Virus record (IMG/VR): IMGVR_UViG_3300047678_000084
Location: 1-38,991 of that record
Source of the DNA: a virus
Direction: 5' to 3' (one strand)
DNA: 38,991 nt
This document shows, piece after piece, positions 13,190 to 21,506 of this stretch (within the stretch, counting starts at the first letter, position 1; the number at the start of each line of letters is the position of its first letter). A program made the position numbers and the translations under genes. Under the pieces are notes generated by a model. That model was not told the origin of the DNA. It did not search any database and saw nothing but the letters and a program-made list of their open reading frames with translations.

Positions 13190-14725
13190 ATGGACGAAAC
13201 TCTTAAATTAGAATTACAGGCAATAGATAAGCTGGATGCGTTAGATAAAATGCTATCCAAGCTTACAGATATTGATAAATCTATTGCCGGAATTAATAGT
13301 GCTTTAGGAAAGATTGATAAGCTCACTCCCTTCCTTAAGCTAAAGTTACAAATCGATGTAGCAAAAGCTGCTCTTGGTGCATTTAAAACAGTTCTAGGAG
13401 GAGTTGTTGGTCTATTAGAAACTGGCTTCGGTGCTGGTAAATCCTTCTTCAGCCAAGTAATTAATGGTCAAAAGTTTAAGCAGGAGACTCTCTTTGCCTT
13501 TGAAAAGCTATTCAAGTCAAAGGAGGAGGCAGATAAGCAATATGCTCGTATCTTCCAGATTGGTGGACAGACTCCTGGTAATGCAGAAGGTCTAATCAAG
13601 GCAACTACTAAGTTTGCTTCTGCTAGATTCTCTCTTCCAGAGATTGATACTCTCCAAGGTTTATACGCTGATACTCAAGCATTTAAAGGTGAGGAAGTAG
13701 CTCAGAATCTTGTAGCTGCAATTACTAAGATTAAAGGTGTTGGTAAGCTTACTGGAGAGACATTAGGATTTGAATCTCTTGAGACTATTGGTAGAGAACC
13801 AATTGTTCTAGAGATTGGTAAGATTCTAAAGATAAAGGGAAGTACTGACGACGTTAAGAAGAAGGTAGAAGACCTTATCAAGAAGGGTAACATTAAGCCA
13901 AATGTAGCTATTGCAGGTATTATTGCTGCGCAGAAGGGACTACTTGGAGAAACAAAGACTGGTGAATATGCCAAGTCTCTAGCATCTACAAGTATTGGTG
14001 GAGCATTATCTAACTTAGAGGAGGCAATCCCTAACCTATTCAGAACTATTACTCTAAAGAATCTACCTGCTGTTACACAGCTTGTAGGTAATATTTCCGA
14101 TGCCTTCCAGGATCCTTCATTCAAGGACAGTATTACAAATACTATTGACTCCTTCTTTGAACCACTGAAGCACATCTCTAAGGATGATATTACTGCTGGA
14201 TTCAAGGTACTTACAGAAGTTATTAAGCTTGCTGGTGAGGGTATTAAAGCAATCTTCAACTACATGTTAAAGATTAAAGAGCAAGGATTCGGAGTAGTTA
14301 TCACAGATGCTCTTGAGGGAGCTGCTTCTGGACTGAAGGCAATCTTTGAGTATATTGGAAATATTCTAGGAAAGGCATTGAGTGAATCATTCTCTCTAAC
14401 TGGTAATACTACAAAGGCAGATGCAGCAATTGCAGCATTTGAAGAGAAGAGAAAGAAGGCACAGGGTCCATTAGTTGGAGATGATGGTCTTCCTCTAGAT
14501 CTTCCAAACTATGCAAATGGTGGATCATTCAGTCTTGTAGGTGTTCCTGGAGTATCCGGTGGTGGTCAAGCTCCACAGATTAATGTTACAAACAACATTG
14601 AAGTAAATGGTAGTGCAGATGCTGATGAGATTGCGGGTAAGGTTGGAGATAAGACCAAGCAAGGTGTAATCAATGGTCATAAGGAAGCAAGAACTGCCGC
14701 TAGAAGTAAAGGTTTATCAAATTAA
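13190..14725 (+). CDS. Tail tape measure protein (short)
   Basis: A 511-residue helical protein after the tail chaperone, in the tape measure position. It begins with Leu/Lys-rich heptad-like helices (MDETLKLELQAIDKLDALDKML), has a hydrophobic stretch around residues 58-85 (AALGAFKTVLGGVVGLLETGFG), long helices in the middle and a glycine-rich region near residue 440, then a conserved-looking tail (QINVTNNIEVNGSADADEIAGK). Tape measure length sets tail length at roughly 0.15 nm per residue, so a tail of the order of 75 nm is expected. This is short for a myovirus and fits a small head-tail plan. Confidence 0.8.
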   Translation: MDETLKLELQAIDKLDALDKMLSKLTDIDKSIAGINSALGKIDKLTPFLKLKLQIDVAKAALGAFKTVLGGVVGLLETGFGAGKSFFSQVINGQKFKQETLFAFEKLFKSKEEADKQYARIFQIGGQTPGNAEGLIKATTKFASARFSLPEIDTLQGLYADTQAFKGEEVAQNLVAAITKIKGVGKLTGETLGFESLETIGREPIVLEIGKILKIKGSTDDVKKKVEDLIKKGNIKPNVAIAGIIAAQKGLLGETKTGEYAKSLASTSIGGALSNLEEAIPNLFRTITLKNLPAVTQLVGNISDAFQDPSFKDSITNTIDSFFEPLKHISKDDITAGFKVLTEVIKLAGEGIKAIFNYMLKIKEQGFGVVITDALEGAASGLKAIFEYIGNILGKALSESFSLTGNTTKADAAIAAFEEKRKKAQGPLVGDDGLPLDLPNYANGGSFSLVGVPGVSGGGQAPQINVTNNIEVNGSADADEIAGKVGDKTKQGVINGHKEARTAARSKGLSN

Positions 14726-14743
14726 GAAAGGAAGAATGAACAG

Positions 14744-15349
14744 ATGGCACAATTTCCATTCGTAGTAGGCAAGGTTGATTCTAATGACAAGTCTGTCCCC
14801 AGAACTGCTTGGGATACCGTTCAATTAGGACAATATACTCTCCCAGGTATCTCTACCGTTGAAATCAGTAGAGCACGTAAGGGTATTGTAAAGAGTCCAA
14901 AGGATCAGTCCTATGCAACAATTAAAGACTCTGGACTAGAGTTAGCAAAGATTACAATTACTAACGTTATAGCATTTAAATCGGAGATGGACTCCTTAGA
15001 TCAAATTCTAAAGTTCTTCGATACTCAGCTCGGAGTAAAGGTTACTTCAAAGACTAAGACAGGTAATCAAACTACCCTTCAAGGTTTTGCTGTTAATCAT
15101 CCAGCTCTACAGATGAGAGGGATTAACTCTGTATATATTGAGGATATCATTGGTCCAACTATTCAAAGACCAGGATTTATCACTACTACATTTAGATGTA
15201 TTGAAGTAAGAAATGTAAAACCAGCATCCACAAAGAAGGTAGATCCAGGTACAAGCTTTGCAGAGGGTTCAACCTTCACACCAGCTCCAGCACCTACTCC
15301 TCCTTCAAAGACTGCTGCTATTACGAACCCTAAGCCAATTAGGCAATAA
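14744..15349 (+). CDS. Baseplate or tail protein of unknown type
   Basis: A 201-residue beta-rich protein between the tape measure and the hub/spike gene. Residues 1-165 alternate strands and short helices (TLPGISTVEISRARKG, SGLELAKITITNVIAF, SLDQILKFFDTQLGV). The last 35 residues are a proline/threonine-rich linker (FTPAPAPTPPSKT). In contractile-tail operons this slot usually codes a tube-adaptor or baseplate protein such as Mu gp43/gp44 or a LysM-type gp53, but no LysM motif was seen. Structural role likely; exact assignment unknown. Confidence 0.5.
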   Translation: MAQFPFVVGKVDSNDKSVPRTAWDTVQLGQYTLPGISTVEISRARKGIVKSPKDQSYATIKDSGLELAKITITNVIAFKSEMDSLDQILKFFDTQLGVKVTSKTKTGNQTTLQGFAVNHPALQMRGINSVYIEDIIGPTIQRPGFITTTFRCIEVRNVKPASTKKVDPGTSFAEGSTFTPAPAPTPPSKTAAITNPKPIRQ

Positions 15350-15379
15350 ACTCTCTAGGATGCTCTATGGCAAGAGTTT

Positions 15380-15417
15380 TAGGTGGTAGGCAATCCTCCC
15401 TATCACCTATTTTTTTA
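15380..15417 (+). terminator. Rho-independent terminator
   Basis: An 11-bp stem TAGGTGGTAGG / CCTATCACCTA (15380-15390, 15399-15409) with one G-U pair, an 8-base loop and a run of seven T. It closes the tape measure unit before element R4. Confidence 0.85.
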
Positions 15418-15464
15418 TCTCCTTATAGCTCATTCTAGGAAGTTTTCTAGAAAAGAAGTAGGTT

Positions 15465-15550
15465 CTGGGGAAAAGTGGAATTGTAAAATTGGCTTAAACG
15501 TGTGTTATCTCTAGTGTTTCTCATTTCACCTGTCTAATTAAACAGAGAGA
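15465..15550 (+). promoter_or_regulatory. Shared intergenic element, copy R4
   Basis: Upstream block CTGGGGAAAAGTGGAATTG at 15465-15483, then GTGTGTTATCTCTAG, then TTTCTCATTTCACC and the core TGTCTAATTAAACAGAGAG ending near 15549. This is one of the most complete copies. It follows a terminator and precedes the baseplate operon by about 60 bases of purine-rich leader, as expected of a promoter. Confidence 0.7.
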
Positions 15551-15612
15551 GGATAGATAGACATAGAAGAGAGCTAGAGATAAACTGAGAACAGACTGAA
15601 AGGTAAGAAAGA

Positions 15613-16791
15613 ATGGCGAATCAATTTTTAGTTAATGGAAATCCTCTAGTCGAATGTCATCTAATGATGCCAAAAAGCGGAGCATGGTTAGCGAATGATG
15701 TTCTTGTAGATACTCCTGATACATTCAATATTGGAGACTCTGTAACTATGAACTTTATAAATACTACATTCAAGGGAACTATCCTTGATACTGGAGTGTT
15801 TAGAGGATTTCAGAGATGTACTATTATTGGAGGATCGGGAAAGCTTCCTAACTATTTAGAATCTGCATCATATAACAGCGTTCCTCTAGGACAGATTGTA
15901 AGAGATATTGCTAGAAAGACTGATCATCAAGTATCTACTACTGCGGATCAAGATGTATTAAATACCAATCTTGTAGGTTGGAATATTCTAAAGATGCAGG
16001 CAAGTCTTGCACTGGAGAAGGTATTACAAATTACTAAGTCTATCTGGAGAATCCTTCCAGATGGAACCCTATGGGTTGGTCCAGAAAAGTACTTTCCATT
16101 AAAACCAGATGACTTCCTAGTTATTGATAAGTTCCCCGAAGAAGCTAGATGGAGTATCTATAATGAAGATAAGGTTATTGAACCGCTAACATCTCTCTCA
16201 GGTAATAATATCCAGCAAGTAGAGTACTACATAAACAATGGAGATCTCTCTATGTTTGTATACTTTACTTTAAACTACGCAGACTCTATTGATAACCTGA
16301 CTAATCAGAACGACAATATTCTTTATACTGGTGTATATAGATGCTCCGTAGTTATCCAGAAGGATAATGGTCTTGTAGATTTAACCCCAAATCCATCAAA
16401 TGATATTATTAAAAATGGATTCTCCGATGTACCTATAGTCTATCCATTTCCAGGTATGAAGATTGAAGTACCAAAAGATACTATCTGTTTCGTACAATTT
16501 GCAAATGCAGATCCTCAGTATCCAAGAATCTTTGGATGGGAGGATCAAACAAATACAAGCAATATTAAAGTACGCTTCATTCATGATGTAAATGAGATGC
16601 CGGCAGCTAGGAAGTATGATTCTGTAGAAATTGGACAACTCTCAGTTACTGGAATGGGAGTAGCTTCTGTTAGCTTTACCCCAATAGTTAGAGGTATTCC
16701 CGGTGTACCTGTAGTAGTTGGTCCTGGAATGCCGGTGACATTATCTGGAGATATATCTAAAGGTTCCGATCAGGTTAAAATCGGCGGATAA
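15613..16791 (+). CDS. Baseplate hub and spike protein
   Basis: A 392-residue protein likely combining the two roles that Mu splits between gp44 and gp45. The N-terminal part (to about residue 210) has the hub-like strand pattern with QRCTIIGGSGKLPNYLE, YNSVPLGQIVRDIARKTDHQV and a central WRILPDGTLWVGPEKYF, recalling the late control gene D/gp44 hub. Residues 240-310 resemble an OB-fold of gpV type (GVYRCSVVIQKDNGLVDLTP, PGMKIEVPKDTICFVQFANADPQYPRIFGW). The last part (PVTLSGDIS..) fits a spike transition. It probably forms the central trimer below the tube. Confidence 0.7.
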   Translation: MANQFLVNGNPLVECHLMMPKSGAWLANDVLVDTPDTFNIGDSVTMNFINTTFKGTILDTGVFRGFQRCTIIGGSGKLPNYLESASYNSVPLGQIVRDIARKTDHQVSTTADQDVLNTNLVGWNILKMQASLALEKVLQITKSIWRILPDGTLWVGPEKYFPLKPDDFLVIDKFPEEARWSIYNEDKVIEPLTSLSGNNIQQVEYYINNGDLSMFVYFTLNYADSIDNLTNQNDNILYTGVYRCSVVIQKDNGLVDLTPNPSNDIIKNGFSDVPIVYPFPGMKIEVPKDTICFVQFANADPQYPRIFGWEDQTNTSNIKVRFIHDVNEMPAARKYDSVEIGQLSVTGMGVASVSFTPIVRGIPGVPVVVGPGMPVTLSGDISKGSDQVKIGG

Positions 16792-16814
16792 TAACTAAAG
16801 AAAGTGAGAATGAA

Positions 16815-17000
16815 ATGACGAAACTAATTACAATCCTTCTTCTGTCCTTAATGATCTCTTGTACTCCTAACAGTGGTACTTGGACACCTCCTCCTACTGT
16901 TGACATGCGTAAGGCAGATATGGCTACTCCAAGAGATATGAACTGTGGAACAGATATGAGTACTGATATGAAATCCTGTGCAGATATGAGGGGAAACTAA
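16815..17000 (+). CDS. Small lipoprotein with Asp-Met repeats
   Basis: A 61-residue protein with a type II signal peptide: a short basic start (MTK), a hydrophobic core (LITILLLSLM) and a lipobox MISC with Cys16. The mature part is short, has Pro-rich TWTPPPTVDM and carries six Asp-Met pairs spaced by 4-8 residues, with two further cysteines. It sits between the hub/spike gene and the gp25-like gene and its stop overlaps the latter's start (TAATG), so it belongs to the baseplate operon. Small proline-containing lipoproteins can be outer-membrane spanins (Rz1-like), or exclusion or host-surface modifiers. No inner-membrane spanin partner was seen, so the lysis role is only one option. Confidence 0.65.
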   Translation: MTKLITILLLSLMISCTPNSGTWTPPPTVDMRKADMATPRDMNCGTDMSTDMKSCADMRGN

Positions 17001-17395
17001 TGGCAACACAATACCCAGACTTTGGCACAGATTTTGTAATTGGTAAGGTTCCCGGTAGAATTAGTGGGATTCAGAATCTCATTAAAAAGATTCAACAGAG
17101 ATTGATTACACCAAATGGAACTCTTTATTGGGATCCAGCTTATGGTCTAGATGTAAGACAGTATCTAAACTCTGCCTTCACAAATGCAAAGTTAGAAGAG
17201 ATTCAATCCGCAGTTAAGAGACAGTGTGAATTGGATGAGAGAGTTCTATTAGCTGAAGTATCAGTAGAAGCACTGAATACTCTTAATATGAAGATAACTA
17301 TTCAAATCACTACATCACCAGGACCAAGCTTCTTATTAATCCTATCAGTTACTCAACTAACAATTGAACTTCTAACTGCATCAATTACCCAATAA
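17000..17395 (+). CDS. gp25-like baseplate wedge protein (P2 gpW / Mu gp46)
   Basis: A 131-residue protein with the gp25/gpW pattern: PDFGTDFV near the start, a helix SGIQNLIKKIQQRLIT, the family segment TLYWDPAYGLDVRQYLN, and a helix LEEIQSAVKRQCELDERV followed by strands. It begins the sheath-initiating wedge in contractile tails. It is directly upstream of the J-like gene, the usual neighbour. Its length is close to the 110-140 residues of the family. Confidence 0.85.
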   Translation: MATQYPDFGTDFVIGKVPGRISGIQNLIKKIQQRLITPNGTLYWDPAYGLDVRQYLNSAFTNAKLEEIQSAVKRQCELDERVLLAEVSVEALNTLNMKITIQITTSPGPSFLLILSVTQLTIELLTASITQ

Positions 17396-17424
17396 CCTTA
17401 CAATAGAAAGAAAGGAAAGAAAGA

Positions 17425-18945
17425 ATGCCTCCTACTCCACAAACACTTACCCAATTACTCAATCCTCCATCTACTAATGATCTATTAGTAAAGATCGTAG
17501 GTATGTTATCGTCTCAAGGTTTCTCAGCTACAGACTGGGAGACTGATTCCGATGGCAGAGTAATTCTTCAGGTTGAAGCACAGACTCTAGAAGATCTCTG
17601 GCAAGCTGTCTATAACATCGCAAAGGGTGGTTATCTAGATACTGCAACTGGAGAATGGCTAACTCTATTAGCCAGGTCTCAGTATGAAATTGAAAGAAAT
17701 CCTGCTACCTATACTGTAGGTAGTTTTACTCTTAGTGCAATTCCAGGTGTTGGTCCATATACTTTTAATGCTGGTGATCTTGTAGTTACTACATTCGATG
17801 GCAATGGAAATGCTCTCGTATATAGAAGCACTAATGCTGTTCCTGTAGTTGTAAATCCTGGAGCATCTATTGGTATTCAGGTAACTGCTGACTCTCCAGG
17901 TTCTAGGTTTAATATTCCTGCTGGAAGTACTCTTGTAAATAACACACCAAGACCAGGACTATTTGTTACAAATCCAGGTACTCTACAGCCAGCATTTGCA
18001 ATAGGTGCAGTTCTAAATGGTCCCTTCTTTACTAGGAATCAGACATTTATTATCTCTGCTTCTATTAACGGTGGTGCTCCAATTGGTCCAATTTCATACA
18101 CCTTTCCTGCAAGCTATCCAAATATGGCAGCAGTTGCTGGTGCATTGAATGCACTTATCGCAGCAGAAGGTTCTCTAAATGGTAAGGTAATTGCAAATAC
18201 AGCAAATGGCGCACTAGTTCTAAATACTATTGATCCTGCTGGTGCAACAATAATTGACACTCTTACTATCTCTAGGACTGGTACTGCAAACATTACCCTT
18301 GGATTCGATAAGACTCTAGATACTTCAGCATCGGGTTCATATGCTTGGATTACTACATATGGTCAAGATGAGGAGTCCGATCCATCTCTAGTACAGAGAT
18401 GCCAGAACAAGTGGGCAACTATTGGTGCAGGTACAAGAGCAGCATTTATTAGTTGGGCAACTACAGCAGACGCAGCAGTTCAAAAGGTTGCAGTGTATTC
18501 TAACCTATTCAATGGAACTCCAAAAGCGGGTGCAGTAACTCTATATATCGCAGGCATTGGTGTCTTTACTCCAGCGGAAGGTATTATCCACTCTGGAAAT
18601 GTATATAATTACATTGCTCCAAAGCTTCCAATTATGACTGAGCTTTATGTAACAGCAGCTACAAGACAGAATGTCGAAGTAGGATTTACTGCTACAATTA
18701 AGACTGCAAATAATAATGACCAAACAAAAGCTGCTGTAATCAATGCTATCCAGCAACTCTTTAATGATCTTAGTATTGGAGATACTATCTATTATGATCA
18801 AGTAGTTGCAGCAATTATTACAGTTCCAGGTATTGTAGATGCGAACGTGACTCTGAATGGTGCGAAGGTTAATATCACACCATCTATTAATCAGATCTGT
18901 TCTTTAAGTATTCCAAACCCACCAGTATATATCGTGGTTTCATAA
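17425..18945 (+). CDS. Baseplate J-like protein (Mu gp47-type) with inserted beta domain
   Basis: A 506-residue protein with the expected J-like start (LLVKIVGMLSSQGFSATDWETDSDGRV), the GYLDTATGEWLTLLARSQY block near residue 75, and a C-terminal TKAAVINAIQQLFNDLSIGDTIYYDQVVAAI segment typical of this family. Residues about 195-300 form an extra beta domain (FIISASINGGAPIG, YTFPASYPNMAAVAGALN, TGTANITLGFDKTLD). It resembles segments in the sheath and in the gp36-like connector. Baseplate J proteins form the wedge ring around the hub. The gene is 30 bases after the gp25-like gene and 11 bases before the next tail protein. Confidence 0.82.
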   Translation: MPPTPQTLTQLLNPPSTNDLLVKIVGMLSSQGFSATDWETDSDGRVILQVEAQTLEDLWQAVYNIAKGGYLDTATGEWLTLLARSQYEIERNPATYTVGSFTLSAIPGVGPYTFNAGDLVVTTFDGNGNALVYRSTNAVPVVVNPGASIGIQVTADSPGSRFNIPAGSTLVNNTPRPGLFVTNPGTLQPAFAIGAVLNGPFFTRNQTFIISASINGGAPIGPISYTFPASYPNMAAVAGALNALIAAEGSLNGKVIANTANGALVLNTIDPAGATIIDTLTISRTGTANITLGFDKTLDTSASGSYAWITTYGQDEESDPSLVQRCQNKWATIGAGTRAAFISWATTADAAVQKVAVYSNLFNGTPKAGAVTLYIAGIGVFTPAEGIIHSGNVYNYIAPKLPIMTELYVTAATRQNVEVGFTATIKTANNNDQTKAAVINAIQQLFNDLSIGDTIYYDQVVAAIITVPGIVDANVTLNGAKVNITPSINQICSLSIPNPPVYIVVS

Positions 18946-18955
18946 GGAGAGATAA

Positions 18956-19750
18956 ATGGCTTCAAATAACTACGAAATATATACACAGAACCTACTGCCT
19001 ACATGGATGCTTCCACCGGATAAGCTTCCATACTTTGATGTATCTGGAATACTAAAGGATGAGATTACATCAGCAGCAGTAGATGCTGTACAAGACTCTT
19101 TCATACAAACTGCACCAATAGATGCCTTATCGCATATTGGTGTTAATGATTATATTGAGAAACCAGAGAACTTTAATGATGCACAATATCGTGCAAAATT
19201 ACAGAGATCATGGGATATCTGGAATAGATCAGGTACTCCAAATCTCTTGATTGATGAGATTAAAGAACTTGGTCTGCCTAACGTTGGTATCATTCCAGAG
19301 TTTACAGAAATCGCTCCCTTTACATTTATAGAGACTATTCCAGGATTAAATGAAGTAGGTATTACAAGTGTACGAACATATGCAGGTAATAATATTACAG
19401 AAGAGCAAACAAACTTCTGGAGTAACTTCTGGTTAGTAATTGGTCAACCACACCCATTCAAACCTCTACTATGGGGTACATTTACTTGGGGTGGTGTAAA
19501 GAATGGTATCCCTATTCTATGGGGAGATATCGATGGAGATCCTACTCTTGTAGCAAGAATGATTAGAATTATCAAACAGTACAAGCCTGCATGGACATGT
19601 TGCAGGGGAGTCGTCTTCATTCTAGAAGATGGTAAGGTTTGGGATAGTTTTAATTGGGGAGCTATGGGAGCTGAATATGGTATTGTCCCTACAAAATGGG
19701 GAGTACAAAGAATCTTTGAGGACTGGGAGATATTCCCAATCTCAATATAA
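18956..19750 (+). CDS. Tail protein I-like (baseplate periphery)
   Basis: A 264-residue protein right after the J-like gene, where P2 gpI and Mu gp48 lie. Segments include TWMLPPDKLPYFD, a helix-rich EKPENFNDAQYRAKLQRSW and a C-terminal part with ARMIRIIKQYKPAWTCCRGVVF. Aromatic residues, especially Trp, are abundant in the second half (TFTWGG, WGDIDG, WGAMGAEYG). The order gp25-like, J-like, then this protein matches contractile-tail baseplates in which it links fibres to the baseplate. Exact family membership was not verified. Confidence 0.65.
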   Translation: MASNNYEIYTQNLLPTWMLPPDKLPYFDVSGILKDEITSAAVDAVQDSFIQTAPIDALSHIGVNDYIEKPENFNDAQYRAKLQRSWDIWNRSGTPNLLIDEIKELGLPNVGIIPEFTEIAPFTFIETIPGLNEVGITSVRTYAGNNITEEQTNFWSNFWLVIGQPHPFKPLLWGTFTWGGVKNGIPILWGDIDGDPTLVARMIRIIKQYKPAWTCCRGVVFILEDGKVWDSFNWGAMGAEYGIVPTKWGVQRIFEDWEIFPISI

Positions 19751-19783
19751 AGACATACACTTAATAAAAGAAAGGATGAACGA

Positions 19784-20668
19784 ATGCAACCATTTAATTC
19801 TAACGCGAATAACCCAAACATTTCTCAGCTACACAGCTATCTATTTCCTGTAGATAACGTAGACAGAGCAAGTGTTACCACAGTTAATCCAACTGCTGCA
19901 TCTCTAGCAAATGATATTCACTTTATGATGAGAGCAGGAGCATCACTGAGACCTCATATTGCTATGAGGTGTGCTGATAGTGCAAACATTAGCGTATTTG
20001 CCCATGGGTTTACTTATGCCTTCAATGGTACAAAGTGGATTCCACAATTAAAGTCAGCAAGCTTTACAATTACACCAGCAGGTCTTATAGCGGATACTTG
20101 GTATTACGTCTATATGAAGACTAATAACCTAAACATTGGAGATCCTCCATATGAAGTATCTCTAACTCCGCCTGAGCTTACTCTTACCTTTAAGACAGCG
20201 GATCAGACTCAGAGATACATGGGTAGCTTCTTAACAAACGCTGTAGGTATTATTGTACCGTTTGGCATGGTAGATTTTGATTATGACTTTGGTGTTCCAC
20301 TGGATACCAACTTCTCAAATCTTGCAGGTCCATTTGCAGGTCCAGGTCCATCGGATATTATTATTCCACAAATCTCTCCACTAGCTAAGAAGGTAAAGCT
20401 TGTTACAAGACTTACATCTCTAGCTGGTGCTACACAACAGCTTAATGTAACTGTTGCTCCAAAGGAGCTGATTAGCTTTACAAGTGCTACATGGCAAGGA
20501 TATACAGTTAATCCAATCATCTGTGGTGGTGATGCTGACTCTCAAGAGATTAAGCATGACTTCTATCAGGAGTTCCCTCTGTTTGCATCTAAGAGATTAG
20601 TAGCACAGGTACAAGCACCAGTAATCTCTCTAAAGGGACAGATGTGGTGGGTAGGATTTAAGGAGTAA
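19784..20668 (+). CDS. Tail fibre-like protein, paralog 1
   Basis: A 294-residue protein, the first of three tandem fibre-like genes. The shared landmark is WYYVYMKT near residue 108, then a strand, then TADQTQRYMGSFLTNAVGIIVPF near residue 145. It starts with MQPFNSNANNPNI and is beta-rich throughout, with a Pro/Gly-rich link (AGPFAGPGPSDIIIP) around residue 185. Such proteins form trimeric fibres or receptor-binding tips next to tail protein I. The tandem genes suggest a mixed fibre or an adaptor-tip pair. Ribosome site AAAGAAAGGATG. Confidence 0.65.
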   Translation: MQPFNSNANNPNISQLHSYLFPVDNVDRASVTTVNPTAASLANDIHFMMRAGASLRPHIAMRCADSANISVFAHGFTYAFNGTKWIPQLKSASFTITPAGLIADTWYYVYMKTNNLNIGDPPYEVSLTPPELTLTFKTADQTQRYMGSFLTNAVGIIVPFGMVDFDYDFGVPLDTNFSNLAGPFAGPGPSDIIIPQISPLAKKVKLVTRLTSLAGATQQLNVTVAPKELISFTSATWQGYTVNPIICGGDADSQEIKHDFYQEFPLFASKRLVAQVQAPVISLKGQMWWVGFKE

Positions 20669-20673
20669 TTGTC

Positions 20674-21495
20674 ATGTCACAAACATACACAGGAACTGCT
20701 GCATATACTAATTCGATTACCATCCCTGATGATGGTGATCCTGCTGCTGCTGCATCTGTAAATCCAGCATCTAAGTCTGAAGCGGACATGAATATGTTCC
20801 TCCTTCAGTCTATTGGACTACAGCCAGAAAGCTCCAGCGATATAGTTATAAGTAGCACCGATAGAAGTACAATTAATATTGGAGCAATCTCTTCATTCAT
20901 TGTGAATGAGAATGGTCTATATAAGGCAATTGGTACAAATGGTGTTGTAACTATTGGTATCGGACAAGTAGAAGGTGGACCAGCTCAGTTTGATCCATCC
21001 ACTTGGTATTACATCTATGCCTTCTCTACCCTTGGTATTCTTACCTTTATTATTAGAAAGGTGCGTCCAGATGTTTGGAGAATGTTTGCACTGGGTAGTG
21101 ATACACAGAGATATGTTGGTTGCTTTAGAACAGACTCAGGAACACCTCCAGAGATTCTTCCCTTTGTTGCATCTAGAGGTAAGTATAGCTACCTTGATGA
21201 ACTCTCAGCGGGTGGTGGAAACGCTATTGCAGAGACTCTCATTGCTACAAATGGATACATCCCACCTACATCTAGATGTGGAGTATTTGGTTGGAAGTAT
21301 GCAAATGCTGGACTAGCAAGCACATTTAACTTAGTACCTGTAGCAGGACTACCAGGATATGTGTTTATTGCAAGGCAGCTTATTGATGATTCTGGAGCAG
21401 TAGAACTACCAGTTGATGGAAATCAACAGCTTAGATACTTTGTAGGATCCGCAGACGTGGTACTTTCAGTCTATGTACATGGATTCTATGAATAA
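20674..21495 (+). CDS. Tail fibre-like protein, paralog 2
   Basis: A 273-residue protein starting 5 bases after paralog 1. It has the same landmark at WYYIYAFS near residue 111, followed by RMFALGSDTQRYVGCFRTD near residue 144 and PFVASRGKYSYLD. An N-terminal segment is alanine-rich (DPAAAASVNPASKSEADMNMF), similar in place to the start of paralog 1 (VNPTAASLANDIHFMM). The C-terminal third is a beta domain (YFVGSADVVLSVYVHGFYE) ending in an aromatic motif, similar to the GFRE end of paralog 3. Probable fibre or tip protein. Confidence 0.65.
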   Translation: MSQTYTGTAAYTNSITIPDDGDPAAAASVNPASKSEADMNMFLLQSIGLQPESSSDIVISSTDRSTINIGAISSFIVNENGLYKAIGTNGVVTIGIGQVEGGPAQFDPSTWYYIYAFSTLGILTFIIRKVRPDVWRMFALGSDTQRYVGCFRTDSGTPPEILPFVASRGKYSYLDELSAGGGNAIAETLIATNGYIPPTSRCGVFGWKYANAGLASTFNLVPVAGLPGYVFIARQLIDDSGAVELPVDGNQQLRYFVGSADVVLSVYVHGFYE

Positions 21496-21506
21496 GGAGG
21501 ATACAC

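Noticed and set aside
13702-14259. 185-residue minus-strand frame inside the tape measure gene
   Set aside because: Antisense shadow with no ribosome site and biased composition.
19629-19853. 74-residue plus frame overlapping the ends of tail protein I and the first fibre gene
   Set aside because: Out-of-frame shadow across two well-supported genes.
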